Source of the DNA: Nothopassalora personata | Taxonomy: Eukaryota > Ascomycota > Dothideomycetes > Mycosphaerellales > Mycosphaerellaceae | Assembly (NCBI GenBank): GCA_033816765.1 | Contig: CM066294.1 | Coordinates: 2,852,001 to 2,916,000, forward strand | Length of the DNA: 64,000 bases | Reading direction: 5' to 3' | In this document: positions 25,739 through 36,828 of the stretch, in pieces | Numbering within the stretch: the first letter of the stretch is position 1 | Layout: each line of letters begins with the position of its first letter | Program-made: the position numbers and the translations under genes | Notes under the pieces: generated by a model | What the model was told of the DNA's origin: nothing | Seen by the model: only the letters and a program-made list of their open reading frames with translations | The model's database searches: none

Positions 25739-26568
25739 TAACGTCTTAAGTAGCTTATCTAGATTAGCTACCTTATTCTTTACGTCGTTAAGTTGCTTAC
25801 GCGTAGTTCCGAGTTCCGTTTATAACTTATCTCTATAGGCCTAATTCTCGTAATAGCTCTTATATAGTAACTCGGCGAGGTTAGAGACATTACGGTACTC
25901 CTCTTCGCCGCGGCGTAGGATGAAGTAGATAGCGGGAGGTGCGGATACGTCGCTACCGTACAACTTTTCGAAAGCAGCGATGTCGAGTTAGGTAAGCGAC
26001 TTAAGCGTTACCCGATAGGTCTTCGCGACTTATGTCTCTTCAATTCCCGCCTCTTCACCTTTATCTATCGCTGTGTCGTTAGTGTAGTCCACTACTACTA
26101 TAGCTTCCTTACCTTCCTCCTCGATAATCTCGTCGTCGTGTAGGAAGTCGCTTAGGTTAAGGTATGCCTATAGTTCGGTAACTAGTTTACCGAGGTTAAT
26201 TATCTTTTACTAGAGGCGTTCTTATTCTTACTCTTACGTCGTATTACGACCTTAAGTCTATGTGTTAAGCACCGACTCGCGTTAGACTACTAGTCGTAGC
26301 GCTAGTAGCGACTACCGGCCGCCGTTACCGCGTACTATTCTATTACCTTAGGCACGATAGGGTGTCGTGTTTTATTAACTAGGGACTTGTTAACTTAACT
26401 TAAGCACGATAGGTGTCGTACTTAGTGACTTAACTTAGTACGTTTACTATCGCACTTTTTACTTAGAGTCGTACCTAGCCTATAGACTTAACGCGCTTAT
26501 CGCGTTACTTAATCTGCCCTTCGTAGATCCCTCGTAGCTTATCTACGGAAAAGAATAGTCTAACAAAG

Positions 26569-26729
26569 TGTAAGGGCACCTACTTAGGTAGTACGAAGTT
26601 GTTAGACAAGCTATCTAAGAGGTGCGCGAGGCACGAGAAGTTAATATATAAGCCGGGGCACGCGGGTCGGCCCGGGCCCGGTCACGTGACTCGCCACGTT
26701 CACTCGCTATGCGGCTATAGGCCGTTACA
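26569..26729 (-). repeat. G2 5' LTR (161 bp)
   Basis: It starts TGTAAGGGC and ends GGCCGTTACA in plus orientation, the reverse complement of 11856-12016. The CACGTG core is at 26683-26688. The flanking ATAAG at 26730-26734 is the target duplication in G1b, where the fresh G1 has TTACAAGG. Confidence 0.92.
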
Positions 26730-27521
26730 ATAAGGAACATATACCGCGGATAGGAGTAATAGGTACCCGCTATATTATAGGCTAATAGGACTACGACCTA
26801 TCGTACTACTAGAATAACGCTAGCTTAGGTCCTATATAGCTATCGCACGATTCTACTAATTAAGGTTAAGTACCCGACGTAGGCGAATTATTAATAGGGA
26901 TCGGTAAGGATAACTAAGGACCTACTTACTATACGTGCGCGTTAACTCTAGGCTCGAGACCTTAGTTTAGAAGAGCTATATACTCGAAGGAAGCGGCTAA
27001 GAGAACTTAGTAAGGACTACTTTAATTTTTACCGGAATGTTAACTTTATTAGTTTCTAGAAGGGCGACCTTATTATAAGATTCGATAAGCTATATAAGGA
27101 CGACTTCTTACGTAAGATCGGTTACCGATAGTAAGGTCTATATTAGGTGTCTAGTATCTCTAGGGAATTTAGTACCTATATTCTTAAGGAACTTAATAGT
27201 ACGCTAATAAAGGGTGTTTAGGCACGGGAAAACCTTAAGCTAGTTCTAGAGCTTCGCCCGGATAACATAGGAGTACTAAACTTAGATAATAGGACCGATC
27301 TCGTAATAGGGGAGGGAGAAGTCGCTAATAGCGTCGCTAATAGCGAAGATAGTAGTAATTTAAACGAGATCGAGCCTATCGCCGGCGAAGACGTACTACC
27401 TATAGGAGTTAACGAAAGGGGATCGTATCCTAAACCGGAATCTAAGAAGCTATAGGTTAGGCCTTATAACCTTTCTATAGCCGAAATTTTATAGTTTAGT
27501 AGGATCGAGGCTAAGAACTAA
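26730..27521 (+). pseudogene. G1b: decayed 3' end of pol with the full-length C-terminal tail
   Basis: Collinear with the fresh G1 from 42729 to 43508 and carrying RIP-type changes. It covers the integrase C-terminus and then an acidic tail. At 27225-27235 it reads GCACGGGAAAACC where the fresh copy reads GCACGATAAAACC. In this older copy the pol frame therefore has GAA in place of the TAA stop and continues about 92 codons further. The tail contains a duplicated GTCGCTAATAGC (27331-27354) that is single in the fresh copy. Confidence 0.87.
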
Positions 27522-28143
27522 TTAGTTAGTAATAGCGTACGGAGTTCACTTCCCTTAGGTATGTATTACGCATGCTCTTTAGTTTATTAAGCCGATTCGG
27601 TTATCTAGACTTTACTTTATAGGGTGTTCTTACCTTAGTTAGACCTTAGTTAGTAGAGTTACATTTACCGGTCCCGGGACCGGTAAATCGGATTACGTAA
27701 TAGCGTAGTATACCCCTACCGAATGCTTACCTAGGTAGTTACTAGCACTGGTTTTCGGTTACATGTAGGGTTATCGGACCTTTAGTATAACCTTAATAGT
27801 ACTACTCTTACTACTTATAAGACCGGTCTCGGCGCTACTGCCTTATAACGGTTATAGGGATATACGCTAAGAGGCATACTTAAGCGTAGCTCTCTACCTA
27901 CTACTTCCTCTCTTTTTCTTTAAATACTAATAACCTATCTATACTAGCACATCCTTACTAACTACTCACACATCTATCTACTACTATACATATTAGACGG
28001 TTCTTTAGCCTCTCTCTTTACGACCTTAACCTTCTTTAAAGCCCCTACCCCGACATTAAGCTTTTAAAGCGTAATAACACTCTAGAGTAGCACTACGAGA
28101 TAGCTAGCTCTTACGATCTTACTACTAGCGAATCCTAGTTATT
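27522..28143 (+). other. G1b spacer between pol and the extra gene, with palindrome
   Basis: RIPped copy of the fresh-G1 interval 43509-44109. The perfect palindrome with core ACCGGTCCCGGGACCGGT is still intact here (about 27661-27687), whereas the nearby CACGTG has decayed. I see no coding signal. Confidence 0.75.
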
Positions 28144-29573
28144 ATAGCTTTAGCTAGTCCTTCGTTACGCCCGGCTAGCTCGAGTATAGCGCTTACTAGT
28201 ACTATTACTAGGCTTACCCGCCTACCTTAGACCTTATTCGAGTCCCTTCGCCTACCGGACAACGTTAAGTATGTCCTTACTAACACGAACACGCCGAAGT
28301 CTGCCGCTAATGTTATGTTCCGCGAGCTTAGTCCTTAGAAGCGGGTTAAGGTGTTAAAGGACTTCTATAAGGGCTTCGAGAAGGTATTCAAAGACTACTC
28401 CGTCTAGGTTAACCTATTTTTCGAGGAAGTTAAGAGCGGTATAGGTAAGAGCTACTAGGATAAATTCCTGAGTAATAAGAAGCTCGATGTCTTATTTCCT
28501 ATCGTCGGTAAGATTCGTAAGACCGGTTTAGAGATTCGTAACCGAGAGAAGACTCTTCGAGCTACGCTTACCCGCTACTAGCTATAGTAGATAGATAATA
28601 AGATTCTTAATCGACGCGTTATCTCCGAGCTTTATAGTACTAATAGCGGTCGCCGCTAGTTTACGGCCTTTATTAATAAGTACCTAGATTATAGTAGGGC
28701 TATTAGTAGAATTTAGAGGGTATTAATCTAGCGTATAAGGATCGGCCGTAAGGGCATAGACCGTAAGCGAATTCTAGAGCCTAGTAATCTTACCCGGTGC
28801 GATAGGGAGGCTAAAGCACGTAGCATTAATCCGTAGTCGGCTAAGAGTACGGAGATTATTAGAAGATACCGCCTAGCCGTCTATAAGGATAGCCTTCTAT
28901 ACTTTATAGAGGGTACTATTACTAAGAAGTCTGCGTCCCTAGAGGACAGTATAGATCGACCTAGACTATCTAGCTAGTAATAGCCTTAGCTACGTTAGCT
29001 ACTACCGGGTAGTAAAGGTAAAGGACGTACGAAGAGTACTATACTAACTCTACTAGCCTCTACCTAGCCTATAGTCCTATCGAGAGGCGGTCGTAAGTCG
29101 AGTCGACTTAAGTAGCTCCGTATAGGCGAGAGCATAGGTAAGGGCATAACTACGCCTACTTAATCCTCGCCTAACCGAACGCTAGACGGCGTACCTATAC
29201 GCGAAGGCAGTCCGCTAGGTACACCGGTTAGTACCCTATAATCTACTCCGGCCCTAACTAAGAATAGTAATCCGATACTTACTATGTTACCTTCGGCTAT
29301 AATTAGGGATGTATTAGTCTTTAAGGGCTAGATCCTATAAGAAGACGAGGCCCTCTGGATTAAGCGCGCTAACTGCACCTACGATAAGCGGTACTATAGC
29401 ATTAAGTTTAGAAACTCGATTAATGTAGATAGTATTAACTAGCTACCTAAGTACCGGATAGCGGGCCTTAAGATGCTCGAATATACTATCTCGTAGGTTC
29501 TTAAGAGGGATAGTAAGGTTAGCGCTATAATATACGATTAGTATGTTCGAGATTTCTACTATAAGACCCTCTA
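28144..29573 (+). pseudogene. G1b: decayed copy of the extra gene (ORF3), 5' two-thirds
   Basis: Collinear with fresh-G1 ORF3 from its start codon (ATG changed to ATA at 28144-28146) to about position 45518. Differences are mainly CpA to TpA and TpG to TpA; a fresh GGCATGGGCAAG appears here as GGTATAGGTAAG, for example. It is interrupted at CTCTA (29569-29573) by G3 and resumes at 48174. The same extra gene in an old copy shows that ORF3 is a constant part of this family. Confidence 0.88.
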
Positions 29574-29999
29574 TGTTACGGTTTAGTCTAAACGGTAGCC
29601 CCGACTAGACATACGTAATACTAATCACTTAGAGACACGTGATACTAATTATCTAGACGCACGTAACACTAATTACTTTACGGACTGATTAGTGTAATTA
29701 GTATAATTAGTAGGACTAATTAAGGTAATTATACTAAGCTATAGGCTCTATGCCGCGAATCTCCTTTATATTTAGGAACGCTAGAAACCCTTACGGTTCT
29801 AATGCGTTCAACTTACTGTTTAATATTACTGTTTAGAATACACTATAACTTAACCTCTACCTTACCGCTACTTAGTCTTTATAAGACAAGATAGCTACTG
29901 CTTTATTACTCTCCCTTAACTTCCTATCGGCCCGAGAACAAACCCGATTGAGCTTGTCTTCTTAACTTATGATATCATTAGGTTATACTAAACCTAACA
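29574..29999 (+). repeat. G3 5' LTR (426 bp)
   Basis: It begins TGTTACGG and ends CCTAACA. The TSD CTCTA lies at 29569-29573 and again at 48174-48178 after the 3' LTR. The left part has about three related units of roughly 25 bp, each with a CACGTG- or ACGTAA-like start followed by TACTAAT or CACTAAT (29610-29690); one intact CACGTG is at 29636-29641. Confidence 0.9.
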
Positions 30000-31010
30000 G
30001 CTTTAAACGCCCTCTACGATAGGAGACCGATAGAGTAAACGGGGAACACCCGCCCCTAGTAAAGTAAGTAGAGCCCGACGACCTTAGACCGTAAACGATA
30101 CTATTAATGCCTTAGCTACTTATATAGGTAACGATACCCTTAAAGTTAGTAAGCTAGAATACTATTATAGCGACCGAGACAAGTTCGACACTTAGGTCTC
30201 TTAGATAGACATGTACTTCTTATTTAACTCTATGCCTAAGAACCTTAAACCTGTCTTTACTACTACCTTTTTAAGAGGACGAGCATAGCATTAGGTTAAA
30301 CCATTCCTTAGGAAGTACCTAGATAGTAACGGAGAAGACAATGCCGACGGAATCTTTAGGTTATTAACTATCTTAAGCATGCTATAAAGAGCGTCTTTAG
30401 TGTCTCTAATAAGATTACTACTGCCGTTCGTATTATTTAGCATTTAACCTAGAAGACATCTACTACCGAATATACTACTAAGTTCTAGGAATACGCGTAA
30501 CTCACCGATTAGGACGACGAAGCACTTTAAGTCATGTACCGAAGAGGACTAAAGGAGCATGTTAAGGACGAGTTAATAAGGGACGGTCGGAAGATCGATA
30601 GCTTAGGCGACCTCGTTAGAGTTACGATTAATCTTAACGATAGGCTCTACGAGAGAGCTATAGAACGACGATACGACTCTAAGGTATCCGGAAAGGCTAG
30701 ATATACACTAGGCTACGGTAACCGTAATAGAGGCTTCTACGATAACTATAATAATAAGCCTAGGGATAAATTATACTACGGACTACAGCTAATGGAGCTC
30801 GACGTTACCGAGAAAGGTCGTAAGATTAGGAATAGCAACGGGAATAGAGCATCCCGGAGTTCGAGAGAAACACGAACTTACTACGGATATAGTAAACCTA
30901 GCCACCTAGTAAGGGACTACCGCGGTAAGAATATAGTGCGCCGCGAACAGTTTAACATAATGCAACCCCGAACTAGTAAATCTAAGAGTAGCGTTAGATC
31001 TTAAGGAGAT
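30000..31010 (+). pseudogene. G3: decayed gag
   Basis: After the LTR, a gag frame is readable from about 30085, with DMYFLFNSMPKNLKPVF and KPFLRKYLDSNGED, typical of Ty3/Gypsy capsid regions. A 156-codon open stretch at 30534-31004 holds the C-terminal half. A zinc-knuckle remnant near 30885 reads YYGYSKPSHLVRDY; the Cys residues have become Tyr through TGT/C to TAT/C, as expected of RIP. Confidence 0.8.
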
Positions 31011-32045
31011 ACCGACTATACTCGGAGAGTAGGGGAGAGAGCTAGTAATAGAAGTACGACGCCTCTCCTAGACCCCTTAGAAGGACGAGGAGGATACTAT
31101 AGGTAATAAATAGTAGTTATTCCATTTAATGCGAAGAGCTAACTACGACAGTTTAACATAATAACACAAAGAGTCGACTACGAGATCGAATCCGAATCTC
31201 GAAATGGTTATAGAAGCCTTTATTAGCGATTCTATTACTAAGACTCGTATTAAGTTCACTACGCCGCGAAGTTAGGCGTAGGGTATTAGCCTTAGTAACC
31301 GAGAGGAACCCTAGGAGTAACACATAGGTAAAACGCTACGCTCCGAGAAGTAGATATCGACGAATCCTACTTTAACGACGATAGAAGCGATAAGGAAAAC
31401 CAGGACCTAGGATAGAACGGATTATAGTTACCGGAACTATAGGAAGAAAGTTAAGAAACTACCGGGCTAGATACTATCGAAGAAGATTAGGATCCGGAAG
31501 AATTAAGCGAAGAAGATTCCTCCGAAGGAGAAGAGAGCGACACTAACGACGATAACGAACAACTAACCTTTACGATTAATGCACCTAAGAAATTATATAA
31601 CATAATCGTACACCTATAAAGAAGGCACAAAGAATTCCTACCTAAGATAAGCGGACGAAGAATGCTATACTCTATTAAGTTTGATAAGATACTCGACACC
31701 CTACGAGGCATAGCCTAGGGATACCTACTTATAGAAACAACCGAGAATTTAGTAACCGCTATTATAGAACGACCGCCGATAGGGAGCCGGATAATAGGAA
31801 CCGGATATCTTATACCGTTAGGAACATTTATATCGAATAAATTACGTAACGTAGTGTAACACGTACGCGTACTCTACTTAGAAACGTAGAAGATCTAGGA
31901 ACGTTACCGAATGTAGGTACGGATATAGAAAGACTCGCGCTAGGTTTAAGCGGAGGCCTCGAGACACGAAGTACGACGTTCTATATACGAATAGGGAAAA
32001 GGATTAACTCCCTAGGAATAAGCGACCGAAGGGAGTTATATAATA
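31011..32045 (+). pseudogene. G3: poorly conserved gag-protease linker
   Basis: Acidic, Glu/Asp-rich translations on the plus strand (for example around 31480-31560) with many stops, leading into the protease. I assign no domain. Confidence 0.5.
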
Positions 32046-35000
32046 TAGAAAAGGCTTAAGCATTACTAACGATAATAGTGTTTCGAACTAAGATTATTGT
32101 TAATAGGTATAAGATAGATGCTATAATAGATTCCGGAGCGAGCGGGAACTTTACCTCCGAATCATTTATTATAAGACATAGGATCGCTACCTATAAGAAG
32201 AAAGAGGGTTATAAATTAATCGCGGTAGACGGATCATCCTTACCTAGTGTAGAGCGCGAGACGATACCGCTACTACTTACTATCTAACGGCACTACAAGG
32301 AGATTATCTTAGATGTTACTAATATAGCTAGTTATAACATCGTACTAGGTATGCCTTAGTTAAGAAAGCACAATCTAGTAATCGACTAGAGAAGAGGAGT
32401 ACTTACATTTAGGGAATGCGATTACGTTATCGACATTTAGCCTACGTAGCGGTAGCGTTCGCTAGTAGATAAGGTAAAGAGACAGCTAAATAGGATATAG
32501 CTTACGCCGAATAGAAGGATAGAAGAACCACCTTCGACCGGGATAGACACTAGCGTAGGGCCGCCGGGTTACGAAGTTACTAGAAGTAATAGAAGTAACG
32601 CACTATCGAAGGATACTAACATCTTAGAGTTAAGTATCCCTAAGGAGTATCGTAAGTAGTCGCGACTCTTTAAAGAGGAAAGAGGTAAGGATGCCTTACC
32701 TAAGTACTAACTATAGGATTATAAGATAAACATTTAGCTAGGGAAAGAGCCTCTATAGGGACCCCTATATTAAATGTCTAAGAAAGAGCTATAGATCCTA
32801 CGAGAATAGCTAAAGGAGAAGCTAGCTAAAGGATAGATAAGAAGATCCACCTTAAGTGTAGGAACTCTATGCATGTTCGTTCTAAAAGTAAACGGGAAGT
32901 TACGACTCGTATAAGACTATAGGAAGTTAAACGAGATTACGATTAAGAACCGATACCCGCTACCTAACATCGAAGAAGCATAAGATAGATTAACCGGATT
33001 AGACTAGTATACGAAGATTGACCTACGAGATGCCTTCTACGCTATACGGATAGTAGAAGGAGAAGAATGGAAAACCGCTTTTAGAATAAGATATAGACTT
33101 TACGAATTCTTAGTTATACTAATGGGATTAACTAACGCACCCGCATCCTATTAGGACCTTGTTAATGAAACACTTAGAGACCTACTCGACGTATACGTTA
33201 TCGCTTATATAGACGACATATTAGTCTACACGAAAGGATCCCTTTAGAATTACATAAAGTAAGTCTAGGACGTATTCGAACGACTTACGCGTTTAGGATT
33301 TAAGATAGTACCCGAGAAATGCGAATTCTATAAGAAAGAAGTTAAATTCTTAGGCTTTATTATTAGTACTATAGGGATAACGATCGACCCTACGAAGACA
33401 TAGTTAATTAGAGAATAGCTAGAACTAAAAACAGTTAAGGACGTATAATCATTCCTTAGACTAGCGAACTATAACCGGAAATTTATTAAGGATTACGTAA
33501 AGACAGTAGCACTAATAACGATGCTTATAAGAAAAGACGTTACCTAAAAATAGGGAAAGGAGCAGATTGAAGCATTCGAGAAACTTAAGGAATAATGCGC
33601 TTTAGCCCCTACGCTTCGATTATTCAATAGTAGTAAGGAAGTCTATATCGAGACCGATACGTCTAATATAGCAATAGGCGCGTATCTAACATAGATACAC
33701 GACGGGTAGAGACACCTAGTAGCCTATTACTCCCGGAAAATAACTATAGTAGAACAGAACTACGACATCTATAATAAAGAGCTTCTAGCTATTATCGCTA
33801 CTATATAACATTAGAGAGTATATGTCGAGGGCCTACCGAAGTTAACGATTCTTTCTAACTATAAGAATCTTACGTACTTTACGACGACGAAAGAACCTAC
33901 CCGAAGGCAAGCACGCTAGTCGGAGCTACTAGGACAGTATAAGTTCGAAATTAAGTATACTCTAGGACGAGAGAATAGCCGCGCTAACGCGCTAAGCCGA
34001 AGAAGCGACTACATAGAAGGAAAAGAACTAGGGTAGCATAAAGTACTAAAGACAAACCTCGACGGAAGTCTTAGCGCTAACATAAGAGAATTTAACAACA
34101 TCGTACGGATATTAGGCGATAAGGACGAACAATTTCCTATATCGTAAGGAAAATACTAAGTACTAAAGGATCGAGAAGAAGAATGCATACAATAACATTA
34201 CGACGGACTAACTTATAGACACTTAGGAACTTTAAAAACAATGGACCTAATATAACGCAGTTTCTTATTCCTATAGATAAGACTTAAGGTGTTACGCTAC
34301 ATTAAACAATGCGTACACTACTAACGAAATAAGGCTACGAGACACGTAAAATACGGTTACCTACAGTTTAGGACACTACCGACGAAACTATAGGACGAAG
34401 TTACAATAGACTTTATTACGAAACTCCTACCGTTAAGAGACTAAGTTACGAAACAACTATACGACATAATACTAGTTATAGTTAATAGACTTATAAAATA
34501 CGTACACTTCATTCCTACATCGGAGATATATAATGTAGAGTAGCTCGGATACCTCGTACTAGATAGACTTATTCGATACTACGGATTCCCTTAAGCGTTT
34601 ATAACGGATAGAGATAAGCTATTTACATTAAACTACTAGAAGACGCTTATAGGAACGATCGGGATTAAACATAAGCTATTAATAGTATATTATCCGGAGA
34701 TAGACGGACAAACCGAAAGGATAAACTAAACGCTAGAACAATACCTACGACACTACATTAACTACGCGTAAGACAACTAGGTTTCATTACTACTAATAGC
34801 ATAGATCGCACTAAATAACTACAAATCGGAGACAACTTTAACGATACCATTTTATGCAAACTTTAGTAAAGATCCTAACCTATTTAGAACACCTAGATCC
34901 TACCTACAAGCCGAAAGAGCAATCGTAACGACGGATACTCTTAAGGAAGTGCATAAAGAAACACGTAAGGCGATCGAAGATGCATAATAAAAACTATCTT

Positions 35001-35440
35001 AATAACGGTAGGACATAAGAAAAATGGCACCTCTACTAAAAGAGGGGGATAAGATCTATCTCCTTATAAAAAACTTAAGAATAAGAAGATAGACTAAGAA
35101 ACTAAATTACGTTAAGGTTGGACCATTTTTTATCGACAAAGTTATAGAACTAGTTAACTACCGTCTACGGCTACTACCTAACGTAAAAATCTACCTAGTC
35201 TTCTACATCTCTAAGTTAGAACTCGCGGACGCTAAAACACCTTACTAGGAGAGCTTCCATTTCGAGCCGGAAGCCGAAAACGAATTCGAAGTTGAAAGAA
35301 TCCTAGATAAGAAAGGTTAGCGATACCTTGTTAAATAGAAAGGATACGACGAATTAGAAAATACCTAGGAACTAGAAAAGAACCTATAAAACTGTTAATA
35401 AAAGATCCGAGAATACTATAAGAAAAATAAAGACCTATAA
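32046..35440 (+). pseudogene. G3: decayed pol (protease, RT, RNase H, integrase, chromodomain)
   Basis: The protease lies at 32078-32290 and keeps the retropepsin motif IIDSGASGNF. RT follows at about 32860-33440, with LIYADDILVY-type spacing visible as IAYIDDILVY near 33205. RNase H is at about 33640-34010, with ETDTSN and the terminal NRADALSRR-like block (NSRANALSRR). Integrase is at about 34150-35080, with TIDFITKL near 34405 and FITDRDK near 34600. A chromodomain lies at about 35280-35400 (EVERILDKK ... KGYDELENT ... ELEKNL). Stops are nearly all TAG/TAA. This is a typical fungal chromovirus layout. Confidence 0.9.
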
Positions 35441-35559
35441 GTTAACCCGCGGGAAGTAGTTTAGGCACCTCCTATAACTCGTTACCGAGACCCTTAATAG
35501 CACCCTATGTGCCTAGTAATAAGTTAAGAGCTAGACCCTTATAAGGGATATCCGAAGGA

Positions 35560-35999
35560 AGTAAAGAAGCCTCTTCTATCTCCTACTCCTCGATCTCCCT
35601 TTCCTCGACGGAAATCGCTTCCTCAGCGCGACGATCTACTAGATCTATCTACTAACGTAAGCGCTCCTCTCGCGCGCGAGCAATCTTTAGGTCCTCAAGA
35701 GCCTTTTTATAACCCCGTATCGCCTCCTCCTAAGCGGACCGAGACTCCTAGATTTTCTAATAAAGACGAGCCTTCTCCTCTACTAACCTCTTAAACTCCG
35801 ACTAAGTTACTCTTACATCGCACCTTTAGCCGCGACGAAGACACTTACTACACTTCCCGGAACGAATGTATACTTTGTACACGCGACTATGCTTTTTACA
35901 CGTTAAGCATTTCTTAACTATAACTTCTCCCGCGGATTTAACGAACTCGTAGAGACGGCGGCGACGGATAGCGCTAGAAGGACGTTAGTGGATAGGCAT
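35560..35999 (-). pseudogene. G3: antisense ORF, Cys-rich zinc-finger-like plus coiled coil (decayed)
   Basis: On the minus strand, one frame runs from ATG at 35999-35997 to about 35560, interrupted only by TAG/TAA at positions where Gln or Trp would fit. Its first half has four regularly spaced Cys pairs or singles (CLTCKKHSR, then KCSKCLRRG, then CDV), resembling a small zinc-binding module. The second half is rich in Glu, Arg and Lys with coiled-coil character (EEKARL, KKALEDLKIAREERL-like). It sits between the chromodomain and the 3' polypurine tract, opposite to pol. I do not know its function. Confidence 0.7.
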
Positions 36000-36090
36000 C
36001 GCAAAAGGAAGAAGCTATACGCAAATACATAGAGGATACCGTTCGTCATAAGTAAGCTTAAGGGACTAAGCTAGGCTAGAAGGGGGATAG

Positions 36091-36229
36091 TGTTACGGTT
36101 TAGTCTAAACGGTAGCCCTAACTAGATATACGTAATACTAATTACTTAGAGACACGTGATACTAATCATCTAGACGCACGTGACACTAATCACTTTACGG
36201 ACTAATTAGTGTAATTAGTATAATTAGTA
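36091..36229 (+). repeat. G3 3' LTR, left part (interrupted by fresh G1)
   Basis: It starts TGTTACGG after a purine tract (AAGGGGGATAG, ending 36090) and matches the first part of 29574-29999. It is cut at ATTAGTA (36223-36229) by the fresh G1. CACGTG occurs at 36153-36158 and 36177-36182. Confidence 0.92.
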
Positions 36230-36604
36230 TTGACGACTAATGGGTTGTGTTGACCTTGGGTTTGGGTTTGGGAAGGGGTCCCTTGGGTCCAACTTGCCCA
36301 AATTCATTTAGGTTTGATTGGACATTTGGGCAAGCCAGCAGGACCTGGTATGGCCATTGAGATATATACTGCGCAGTTGAGTATTGTAAGCGTAGCATCA
36401 AGGCAACAATTCAATTCATACCTCTCGAGTAGAGGGTATAGGGGTTTAGGGTCCGCCAATCCTCTTGTTTTATCTGGCTACTGCGCTGCTCGTCACGTGA
36501 CCTGATTTCCCGGTCCCAGGACCGGCAAATACCCCTGCTTACGCAAGCACCGCTCCATACCACCACAACTCGGACAGGCCTACATAGGGTGGTTGGTAGA
36601 CATT
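36230..36604 (+). repeat. G1a 5' LTR (about 375 bp)
   Basis: It starts TTGACGACTAATGGG and ends GGTTGGTAGACATT. The same sequence at a constant offset of 11260 bases forms the 3' LTR. It contains CACGTG at 36494-36499, and at 36505-36530 an imperfect palindrome related to the internal ones (CCGGTCCCAGGACCGG). A 63-codon open frame inside it is present in both LTRs but is probably not a gene. Confidence 0.92.
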
Positions 36605-36828
36605 ATTTTGGTGGTCAATGAGGGGGGGTTATCAAGTGTACACCCGGTGGCGTATCAGCATCCAGTTTATAAGGTCAAAATCACGGTTCAAGGTCCAAGG
36701 TTCACGGTCAAGGTCGACTAAGGTCGAAAAACATTCAAGGTCCAAGGTATTCAGCAACAATCACGGTCACAAGGTCCTGTCAAGCAACAACTAGTATCAG
36801 CACATTCTGAAGCAAGCACCACGCAACA
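36605..36828 (+). promoter_or_regulatory. G1a leader: likely primer-binding site and AAGGTC repeats
   Basis: TGGTGGTCAATGAGG starts at 36609, a few bases after the LTR. That position and the TGG start fit a tRNA primer-binding site; I cannot name the tRNA. From 36671 to 36776 the hexamer AAGGTC occurs six times, plus near matches, with related CACGGT motifs between. The first gag codon is at 36829, in a favourable context (CAACAATGG). Confidence 0.6.

Larger units (their letters stand above)
23300..26150 (-). pseudogene. G2: decayed gag with CCHC zinc knuckle, interrupted by a non-LTR insert
   Basis: The minus-strand gag reads from about 26150 to 23340 once the insert at 24975-25738 is skipped. 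An acidic N-terminal part is followed by a charged, probably coiled-coil stretch (about 24960-24480), an Arg/Ser/Lys-rich segment (about 24560-24260), a helical capsid-like region (about 24200-23700), and a knuckle CKKCRKLGYKLTDKEC near 23400. In the knuckle the expected His is Tyr (CAC/T to TAT, RIP-type). The start codon is uncertain. Confidence 0.8.

Noticed and set aside
36314..36505. 63-codon frame in both G1 LTRs
   Set aside because: LTR sequence with no coding features; not open in the RIPped copy.
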